This document shows, in pieces, positions 9,405-14,810 of a DNA stretch of 64,000 bases. The DNA lies in the NCBI RefSeq assembly GCF_009792295.1, contig NZ_CP039934.1, positions 2,376,501 through 2,440,500 on the forward strand, given 5' to 3'. This stretch comes from Myroides fluvii (GTDB lineage Bacteria; Bacteroidota; Bacteroidia; Flavobacteriales; Flavobacteriaceae). The position numbers were made by a program, and so were the translations under genes. The notes under the pieces are model-generated. The model ran no database searches and was not told the DNA's origin. It saw only the letters and a list, made by a program, of their open reading frames with translations. Within the stretch, counting starts at the first letter, position 1. Every line of letters begins with the position of its first letter.

Positions 9405-9787
9405 AGACAGAACCACAGTTAAGGTTGTTTGTTAATCTAAACGTAAGAGGAATAGGAAATGTACTAAGATAAACTTAAAAAAGAAAAAGTTTATCGGAAG
9501 AAAAAATGGATTTATACATAAGTTTCGTTTAAACGATAGTTTAAAGATATACTAGATGAAGTTGATAGAAAATGAAAGGATTGATATTTAAGAAAATGGG
9601 GGGATCTACAAACAAATAGAGATTAGGTGGGTGAGTGTAGTGATTTTCGATCATGAAAAACATGAGGGAGCAGTTAGGGGGGGAGTATTTGCCTTTGATA
9701 CAGAAAAAAACTTCTAGGCTAAGCCTCTCTCAATTAATCAATTAATCCATGATGTGAAAAAAAACAGCTATTTTTTCTTTATTCTAG
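9405..9787. other. gene-free region with guanine tracts
   Basis: No open reading frame with coding character was found on either strand. The stretch contains runs of six and seven G (near 9598 and 9677), unusual for this AT-rich DNA, a short inverted repeat AGGCTAAGCCT near 9718, and a tandem AATTAATC pair near 9731. It could be decayed sequence belonging to the accessory patch that begins at the tRNA genes. Confidence 0.4.
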
Positions 9788-9818
9788 TTTGGTTTTACAG
9801 AATATCGTCTTATATTTG
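9788..9818 (+). promoter_or_regulatory. consensus Bacteroidota promoter for the tRNA-Arg pair
   Basis: TTTG at 9788-9791, a 19-base spacer, then TATATTTG at 9811-9818. This exactly fits the -33/-7 pattern of Bacteroidota housekeeping promoters. The first tRNA starts 20 bases later. Confidence 0.85.
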
Positions 9819-9837
9819 CACTCACAATAAGCAATAA

Positions 9838-9911
9838 GGCCACGTGGCGCAACTGAATAGCGCATCTGATTACGGCTCAGAAGGTTGCAGGTTTGAATCC
9901 TGCCGCGGTCA
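9838..9911 (+). tRNA. tRNA-Arg (anticodon ACG), copy 1
   Basis: 74 bases with a complete cloverleaf: D arm with GGCGCAACTGAATAGCGC, anticodon stem TCTGA/TCAGA around loop TTACGGC (ACG at 9872-9874), and T arm GCAGG-TTTGAAT-CCTGC. No CCA is encoded. The acceptor stem GGCCACG/CGCGGTC has one A-C mismatch at pair 5-68, which copy 2 lacks. A34 of ACG is normally deaminated to inosine to read CGU, CGC and CGA. The two copies are co-transcribed, with a 10-base gap between them. Confidence 0.93.
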
Positions 9912-9921
9912 CGAAAACAAT

Positions 9922-9995
9922 GGCGATGTGGCGCAACTGAATAGCGCATCTGATTACGGCTCAGAAGGTTGCAGGTTTGAATCCTGCCATCGTCA
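9922..9995 (+). tRNA. tRNA-Arg (anticodon ACG), copy 2
   Basis: 74 bases, identical to copy 1 from the D arm to the T arm, differing only in the acceptor stem and the flanks. The stem GGCGATG/CATCGTC is fully paired apart from one G-U. The anticodon ACG is at 9956-9958. It is followed directly by an intrinsic terminator, so the two tRNAs form a complete small transcription unit. Confidence 0.95.
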
Positions 9996-10002
9996 CAAAA
10001 AG

Positions 10003-10034
10003 AAAAAGGTTATACATTTGTATAACCTTTTTTT
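10003..10034 (+). terminator. terminator of the tRNA-Arg operon
   Basis: Stem AAAGGTTATAC/GTATAACCTTT around ATTT, followed by a T run, starting 8 bases after the second tRNA. Confidence 0.9.
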
Positions 10035-10340
10035 ATGGTATTTAGCCAAATTGTATGGAATATTTTGTATAAACGCTATATTTAACAAAAGTAAATAGAG
10101 TCTTTGTCGTGCAATGGTCGTGCAGAATTCGGCTTGTATGTCCTCCTGAAAATAAAAAGATTCATTTAATTTTTGTCGTCCTGACAAAGGAAGGAGAAGA
10201 AGCACATCCAATAAATCACTACTAAAGTTCCAAACGAATTAGTTTATTTCCTTTTAGGAGCACTTCAAGTATTTAGTTTTACATAAGTTCCGTTTTTTTG
10301 TACTACCCTTTTTAATATTCAACTCTAAAAAAAAGAAGTA
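10035..10340. other. gene-free region downstream of the tRNA pair, with a GTCGTGCA direct repeat
   Basis: No convincing coding sequence. GTCGTGCA occurs twice with an 11-base period (10106-10113 and 10117-10124). Repeats of this kind next to a tRNA can be recombinase arm or core sites, but no integrase gene is in the window, so this remains a guess. The rest is AT-rich and unremarkable. Confidence 0.35.
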
Positions 10341-10690
10341 ATGTTGTTGAATCGCTCAGTAGATTACTTCGCGAAGAGCGACGATGTTGAAGAAACGAAT
10401 TTCCTAAACGAAGTGCAATACCCCAAATCAATTGCCTAATTCAAAAACTACAAAGTTGACAAAGGGGAGAAGTACAGTATCGAAGACGTGAGTTCCTTTC
10501 CAATTTCAAACAAAGCTGTAACCGAAGCACGCAAGAAGTTTAAAAAAGATGACCAAACCTGGATACAAATATTCAGGTTCGCTTAGATTTCATCAACCCA
10601 GAAAGCACAGATAAATTTATAGAAAAAGGTTGGGATGAAGAAAGGCAGATGTACTACTATTTATGTTATTTCAATATAGAAGTGAAGTAG
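10341..10690 (+). pseudogene. broken gene of unknown function (stop codon plus frameshift)
   Basis: A reading starts at ATG 10341 after AAGAAGTA with MLLNRSVDYFAKSDDVEE and runs to an in-frame TAA at 10437-10439. It carries on in the same frame with FKNYKVDKGEKYSIEDVSS and EARKKFKKDDQT, then must shift frame near 10570 to continue as VRLDFINPESTDKFIEKGW and YYYLCYFNIEVK, ending at TAG 10688-10690. All three segments have coding composition and only a joined reading makes sense, so this is an inactivated gene of about 115 codons. I do not recognise the family. It lies in the accessory patch behind the tRNA genes. Confidence 0.65.
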
Positions 10691-10738
10691 TTTAAAAAAA
10701 CAGCGATGAAGAATAGTCGCTGTTTTTTTGTTTATCAT

Positions 10739-11665
10739 TTAAAATATAGCATAATTTAAATAATGCTTAATTTCTTCTTCATTAAAAAGACTAAAAACAT
10801 CTAAATTTTTTTTATAAAAATCATTAATAACAAAGTTTCTCTCTATCATAGAAAACTCATTGTTTCTTGCTCTTATTTTTAGTTTTTCTATTTTCTCAAT
10901 TATGCTTGGGTAATATTCTAATTCCATTTCAAAATTTTTAAATAAAATATCCAAATCGCTAGAACTGTATGTGTTAGTGTTTTTATTGATGATTTTTCTA
11001 TTTCTATCCTTATGAACTAATGTGTTTAATAAACCAGACATTCTTTTTAACTCCTCAACAAAGAATTCATTTACGGGTATTTCAGTTGCGTGAATTTTTG
11101 CAGGAACTATAGTTCTACCAAAACTCTTTAAAAAAGGGCTATAAGTAACATCCTCTATGTGTTTCTTTAGCGTTGCTTCTACTTTTTGAGCTAGTTTTTC
11201 TTTGAACGATATTATATCTGAAAACCTCAAAGAAGAAGGATAAGATAAATGTTCTATAGAACCTACATCAAACGAATATCCTGTTTTATCATCTATTATA
11301 ATAATTGTAGGTTTATCAAATGCTAATCGTAAGCCTAATTCAAACATTACATTAGGATTTTTAGAACTAACATCACAAACTACTATATCATCATTATAAA
11401 TATTTGTAACTATCCTTTCTTGAATCAAACCAACAGATTCATCATCGCTTACTATTCTAGACTTTAAACCAATTGATGTTAATACACTCTTTATAATATC
11501 TTCTACTTCTTTCCAATGTCCTTTCGGGTAATCATTATGATCTGAAATAGGCATAATAATTCCACACATAACATCGTTTTCTTTATCTTTTTCCTGTTGC
11601 TCTGCAGGTACTGTATGGTCGGTCTTTTCTATATTATTTTCTGGAGTATTTTTTTTGGCTGTCAT
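10739..11665 (-). CDS. nucleoside 2-deoxyribosyltransferase-like protein, putative nucleotide- or NAD-processing effector
   Basis: 308 residues, no signal peptide. A charged, disordered start (residues 1-30) leads into an alpha/beta domain at about 33-150: VMCGIIMPISDHNDY, then NDDIVVCDVSSKNPNVMFEL followed by GLRLAFDKPTIIIIDD. The D[VL]S-x-NPNV-x-[FY]ELG pattern is typical of NDT-like folds and of the related TIR-like proteins that act as nucleotide-cleaving effectors in several defence systems. The rest (about 170-308) is helical and unknown. The gene is very AT-rich (first lines about 17-18% G+C by hand count) compared with its neighbours, a sign of transfer. It has its own promoter with an overlapping palindrome. 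The enzymatic activity is inferred. Confidence 0.7.
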   Translation of the reverse strand: MTAKKNTPENNIEKTDHTVPAEQQEKDKENDVMCGIIMPISDHNDYPKGHWKEVEDIIKSVLTSIGLKSRIVSDDESVGLIQERIVTNIYNDDIVVCDVSSKNPNVMFELGLRLAFDKPTIIIIDDKTGYSFDVGSIEHLSYPSSLRFSDIISFKEKLAQKVEATLKKHIEDVTYSPFLKSFGRTIVPAKIHATEIPVNEFFVEELKRMSGLLNTLVHKDRNRKIINKNTNTYSSSDLDILFKNFEMELEYYPSIIEKIEKLKIRARNNEFSMIERNFVINDFYKKNLDVFSLFNEEEIKHYLNYAIF

Positions 11666-11682
11666 AATTAGAATTTAATTAG

Positions 11683-11690
11683 CAAATATA
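11683..11690 (-). promoter_or_regulatory. -7 promoter box TATATTTG for the NDT-like gene
   Basis: On the minus strand this reads TATATTTG, a perfect TAnnTTTG box, about 18 bases before the start codon at 11665, so the leader would be very short. It overlaps the palindrome at 11686-11707. Confidence 0.6.
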
Positions 11691-11707
11691 TCTAAATTTA
11701 GATATAT
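11686..11707. promoter_or_regulatory. 22-bp perfect palindrome, probable operator of the NDT-like gene
   Basis: Eleven-base perfect arms (left arm ATATATCTAAA) with no spacer. It covers part of the -7 box, so a bound dimer would block RNA polymerase. No regulator gene is obvious next to it; the 85-residue protein encoded upstream is one candidate. Confidence 0.5.
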
Positions 11708-11807
11708 GTTAAATATCGTTAATTAATAAAAACAATGACTTTACTAAATTATAGTAAATTTGAATGTATTTCTAACCTCAACGTAATTGGAACGCTGTTT
11801 AGAGCAA

Positions 11808-11853
11808 AATTAGAATAGGGAAAGTCAATTAATTGACTTTCCCTATTCTAATT
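11808..11853 (-). terminator. 46-bp perfect palindrome ending the 85-residue gene
   Basis: Two 23-base perfect arms meeting at AATT, with left arm starting AATTAGAATAGGGAAAGTC. It begins inside the stop codon of the gene at 11852 and on the minus strand is followed by ATTTTGC, a weak T tail. Most likely a terminator that separates this gene from the NDT-like gene. Confidence 0.65.
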
Positions 11854-12109
11854 ATTCTTTATCAGCTAATTCTTGTAAAACACTAATTATATTTGTTGAT
11901 GAATATCTGCCAGCATATCCAATAGCTATTGCTAAAGCTTCTAATCCCGAAGGATTTGAATCAGTAGTACTAACAACTAATCCATTTTCAAGTATTTGAT
12001 TTCTCTCTATTTGAATCGCTAATGTCAGGATCTCAAAATCACTTAATTTAGGAAACTCGCCTTTTAATTTTTTTGCTATAGTTGTATAGTCTTCAATTTC
12101 AGTTCGCAT
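11852..12109 (-). CDS. small protein of unknown function in the accessory patch
   Basis: 85 residues, acidic, mostly helical in appearance: MRTEIEDYTTIAKKLKGEF, LSDFEILTLAIQIERNQIL, then a Ser/Asn/Gly-rich link and SGLEALAIAIGYAGRY. No membrane segment or clear DNA-binding motif. It lies upstream of the NDT-like gene on the same strand, with a terminator between them. Its upstream region has two copies of ATATTAGAAT (12117-12126 and 12160-12169). It could be a partner or regulator of the NDT-like protein, but only position suggests that. Confidence 0.6.
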   Translation of the reverse strand: MRTEIEDYTTIAKKLKGEFPKLSDFEILTLAIQIERNQILENGLVVSTTDSNPSGLEALAIAIGYAGRYSSTNIISVLQELADKE

Positions 12110-12188
12110 AGTTTAAATATTAGAATTATAAACCATAAACATAAAATGTTTTTTTGCATATATTAGAATCGTTCACTCAATAAAACCC

Positions 12189-12260
12189 TTACTTCACCAA
12201 CTTCTCATATTCAAACCACACTTCATTATTAACCACACTGCTTCTCCTAAGCAAAATCAT
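12189..12260 (-). pseudogene. 23-codon remnant or mini-gene
   Basis: On the minus strand an ATG at 12260 opens a short reading containing LLRRSSVVNNEVWFEYEKL and ending at TAA 12189-12191. Its composition looks like the natural C-terminus of a larger cytoplasmic protein, so I regard it as a gene remnant. Nothing upstream extends it in frame. Confidence 0.35.
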
Positions 12261-12447
12261 TATTTATTTTTCTTTTTCTTGAAGTTTAGACAAATCTTTT
12301 AAAGCATCCCTAAATTTGTCAACAAGTGTACAACAAGAGAGACGCTTATTAAAAATACAAATAAATAAACATAAATCAATTGGTTTTCTGTTTAGGCATC
12401 CTGTTATAAAACCTTTAATTCTCGTATTTTTGTTTTTGTAAACAACA
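12261..12447. other. gene-free end of the accessory patch
   Basis: AT-rich spacer between the remnant and the methyltransferase-like gene; together with 12110-12188 it makes about 340 bases without an intact gene. No repeat of the tRNA 3' end was seen here, so no second attachment site can be shown. Confidence 0.4.
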
Positions 12448-12996
12448 ATGAAATACATGACCCTCGATTACCTCCAATTCTGGTTTTCTGCTTATAACGA
12501 ACACGGTACTCATTCGCCTTTTGTGTTTAATCTATTGACGCGTGGACTCTATCCTACCGATATCCGTTGGAAAGGACAATCGAGGAAAGAGCAGTTCTTC
12601 AATCGGTTGTTGTCGTATATTGAACCCCAACAACTCGCTACTTTAGATGGAAGCCTCCCCAAAGAAGTAAAGCTGTCGATTTCCGTAGATTTGTATCAAG
12701 CAGATTCGGGTAAGTGCTATGATGCGATTCTCTTTCAAGGGACTGATGCAAAAGCTTGGCCTGCTGTAGAAGAAGTTGCACAAACGATGCACAACGATTC
12801 CCTTTGGATGATTGATCGAAGAGGAAAAGAAGCCTCCATTGAAAAATATTGGCAAGAAGTCGTGGCATCCGAGGAAATGATTGTAACTTTAGATTTCTAT
12901 TATTTTGGTGTGGCTTTGAAGCGAAAAGAACAGTTGAAGCAGCATTTTCAATTGCGTTTGCAACCAGATCGCGTTTTCCGCCTTTTGCGCGTGTAA
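12448..12996 (+). CDS. short class I methyltransferase-like protein
   Basis: 182 residues. The opening, with HGTHSPFVFNLL at about 19-30, is shared with flavobacterial proteins annotated as SAM-dependent O-methyltransferases of roughly 230-240 residues. The usual glycine-rich SAM loop (E/DxGxGxG) is not present; only the later strand-loop blocks such as CYDAILFQG and SLWMIDRRGKEASI remain. It therefore looks shortened in the middle and may no longer bind SAM. It is 42 bases upstream of an ABC ATPase gene on the same strand and may be co-transcribed with it. Confidence 0.6.
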   Translation: MKYMTLDYLQFWFSAYNEHGTHSPFVFNLLTRGLYPTDIRWKGQSRKEQFFNRLLSYIEPQQLATLDGSLPKEVKLSISVDLYQADSGKCYDAILFQGTDAKAWPAVEEVAQTMHNDSLWMIDRRGKEASIEKYWQEVVASEEMIVTLDFYYFGVALKRKEQLKQHFQLRLQPDRVFRLLRV

Positions 12997-13038
12997 CAAA
13001 AAAACGCTTTGGCACACTTATATGAAAATACGAAGATT

Positions 13039-13731
13039 ATGTCTAAAGAATTAATTATTGATATCAAGGCGATTAAGCGCGATTTTAAAATGGGATCCGA
13101 AACGGTAAAAGTTTTAAAAGGAGTGGATTTGCAAATTGAAAGAGGAGATTACGTCGCTTTGATGGGGCCTTCTGGATCGGGTAAATCGACGTTGATGAAT
13201 ATTTTAGGTTGTTTGGATACGCCTACTTCGGGCTATTATAGCTTAAATGGCAAAGATGTTAGTCAGCTAAACGACGATCAGTTGGCAGAAATTCGAAACA
13301 AAGACATTGGTTTCGTCTTTCAAACCTTCAATTTGATGCCGCGTACCACAGCTTTAGACAATGTAGCCTTACCGATGATTTACGCTGGACGCTCCAAAGA
13401 AGATCGCAATAAACGCGCTTCAGATGTGTTGCACATGGTGGGCTTAGGGGATCGCATGGATCACCATCCCAATCAGTTGTCCGGAGGACAACGACAACGT
13501 GTGGCAGTCGCTCGCGCCTTAGTGAATACTCCTTCTATTATTTTAGCGGATGAACCTACGGGAAATTTAGATACCAAGACTTCTATTGAGATTATGGGGT
13601 TATTTGATGAGATTCACCACAAAGGCAATACCGTTATTCTCGTGACACACGAAGAGGATATTGCCGCGCACGCGCATCGCATTATTCGCTTGCGCGATGG
13701 CGTAATTGAAAGTGACCAGCGAATAAAATAA
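13039..13731 (+). CDS. ABC transporter ATP-binding protein, LolD/MacB type
   Basis: 230 residues with all ATPase motifs: Walker [11 protein letters not shown]-loop [10 protein letters not shown], signature [15 protein letters not shown], Walker [13 protein letters not shown], and the H-loop His in VTHEE. The spacing and the ADEPTGNLD block put it in the LolD/MacB/FtsE group, which drives lipoprotein release or tripartite export through separate FtsX-like permeases. No permease gene is adjacent, so its partner must be elsewhere. I use ATG 13039 because the domain starts right after it; a TTG at 13009 would add ten residues. Confidence 0.9.
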   Translation: MSKELIIDIKAIKRDFKMGSETVKVLKGVDLQIERGDYVALMGPSGSGKSTLMNILGCLDTPTSGYYSLNGKDVSQLNDDQLAEIRNKDIGFVFQTFNLMPRTTALDNVALPMIYAGRSKEDRNKRASDVLHMVGLGDRMDHHPNQLSGGQRQRVAVARALVNTPSIILADEPTGNLDTKTSIEIMGLFDEIHHKGNTVILVTHEEDIAAHAHRIIRLRDGVIESDQRIK

Positions 13732-13804
13732 AAACAAGCCGTTGAATTGCGCCTAAAGTATTGTATTTTGCTTGAGTAAAACAAGATTGAAGACACAGGG
13801 AATA

Positions 13805-14380
13805 ATGAAGATATACACTAAAACAGGAGATCAGGGCAGTACCGCATTATTTGGCGGTACACGTGTGCCGAAAAACCATATTCGAATAGAGGCTTACGGT
13901 ACAGTTGATGAGTTAAACTCTTATCTGGGACTGATTCGAGATCAAGAAATCCCAGCGCTAGAAAAGCAAGCCTTGCTTGCAATTCAGCATGATCTTTTTA
14001 CTTTGGGAGCCATTTTAGCTACAGACCCTGCCAAAGCAATATTAAAAAATGGACAAGAACGCCTCAATATTCCGAAAATTACAGCAGAAAACATTGCCTT
14101 TTTGGAAGGAGAGATTGATCGCATGGAGGAGCGACTAGCTCCTATGACCCATTTTATTCTTCCTGGAGGTCATACAACAGTGTCATTCTGTCATATTGCA
14201 CGTTGTGTTTGTCGTAGAACCGAGCGCTTGTCAGTACAATTGGATCGAGAAGAACCGCTAGCAACAGAAGTTTTAATGTATTTAAACCGACTTTCTGACT
14301 TTCTATTTGTGTTGGCACGAAAGTTGACTTTTGATTTACAAGCGGAAGAAATTAAATGGATCCCTGAAAAGATAAAATAA
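13805..14380 (+). CDS. cob(I)yrinic acid a,c-diamide adenosyltransferase, PduO type
   Basis: 191 residues. The ATP-binding N-terminus MKIYTKTGDQGSTALFGG and the second signature block CHIARCVCRRTERLSVQ are diagnostic of PduO-type ATP:Co(I)rrinoid adenosyltransferases. These trimeric enzymes attach the adenosyl group to reduced cobalamin, making the cofactor for B12-dependent mutases. ATG 13805 follows a purine-rich CAGGGA; the longer reading from 13772 uses a weak start. No cobalamin synthesis genes are near, which fits a salvage role. No B12 riboswitch was seen upstream. Confidence 0.93.
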   Translation: MKIYTKTGDQGSTALFGGTRVPKNHIRIEAYGTVDELNSYLGLIRDQEIPALEKQALLAIQHDLFTLGAILATDPAKAILKNGQERLNIPKITAENIAFLEGEIDRMEERLAPMTHFILPGGHTTVSFCHIARCVCRRTERLSVQLDREEPLATEVLMYLNRLSDFLFVLARKLTFDLQAEEIKWIPEKIK

Positions 14381-14453
14381 CCATGGAAATCTGCCGTTTT
14401 TTGTTGTGATTAAGTAGGACGTTCTTTAAAATTAGTGAAATACTATAAAAAAA

Positions 14454-14485
14454 GCTTGCTTATTTCATAATAAAATTTATTTTTG
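14454..14485 (+). promoter_or_regulatory. promoter of the DUF2795 gene
   Basis: TTG at 14454-14456, a 21-base spacer and TATTTTTG at 14478-14485, a good Bacteroidota-type promoter 26 bases before the start codon. Confidence 0.6.
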
Positions 14486-14511
14486 CAATAAAATTTTAAA
14501 AAGGTTAAGAG

Positions 14512-14733
14512 ATGTATTGGACATTAGAATTAGCATCTTATTTAAGTGATGCTCCATGGCCTGCTACTAAGGATGAGTTGATAGATTATGCTATTAGAAC
14601 AGGTGCGCCCCTTGAAGTAGTAGAAAATTTACAATCCATCGAAGATGAAGGAGAAATCTATGAATCTATGGAAGAAATTTGGCCAGACTATCCTACGGAC
14701 GAAGATTATCTTTGGAACGAGGATGAGTATTAA
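14512..14733 (+). CDS. DUF2795 family small acidic protein
   Basis: 73 residues, strongly acidic, with the family core WTLELASYLSDAPWPATKDE and IDYAIRTGAPLEVVENLQ, followed by an Asp/Glu/Tyr-rich tail. The function of DUF2795 is not established. It has its own promoter and terminator directly upstream of secA, an arrangement I associate with Flavobacteriaceae, so it is a separate short transcription unit and not part of a secA operon. Confidence 0.88.
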   Translation: MYWTLELASYLSDAPWPATKDELIDYAIRTGAPLEVVENLQSIEDEGEIYESMEEIWPDYPTDEDYLWNEDEY

Positions 14734-14738
14734 TATAG

Positions 14739-14768
14739 AAAAAAGCCTTCTTCAAGGCTTTTTTTTGT
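14739..14768 (+). terminator. terminator after the DUF2795 gene
   Basis: Stem AAAAGCCTT/AAGGCTTTT around CTTC, followed by a T run, just after the stop codon. Confidence 0.9.
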
Positions 14769-14810
14769 TTATTTTAGCAAGTAAAAAAGAGTAAAAAAAC
14801 ATATAAACTT

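Noticed and set aside
9844..10098. 84-residue open reading MAQLNSASDYGSEGC...
   Set aside because: It is a translation through the two tRNA-Arg genes and their terminator; the repeated peptide comes from the duplicated tRNA.
9993..10211. 72-residue minus-strand reading downstream of the tRNAs
   Set aside because: Overlaps the tRNA terminator, starts with TTG, and ends in a low-complexity tail; no coding signals.
10739..12260. Retron with an NDT-type effector
   Set aside because: No reverse transcriptase gene and no msr/msd-like RNA region is present; only the effector-like fold matches.
9838..12447. Complete integrative element bounded by tRNA attachment sites
   Set aside because: No integrase gene and no second copy of the tRNA 3' end near 12447 were found, so boundaries cannot be shown.
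12264..12458. 64-residue minus-strand reading overlapping the start of the methyltransferase-like gene
   Set aside because: Low-complexity Lys/Cys/Phe content, overlaps a better gene and lies in AT-rich spacer.
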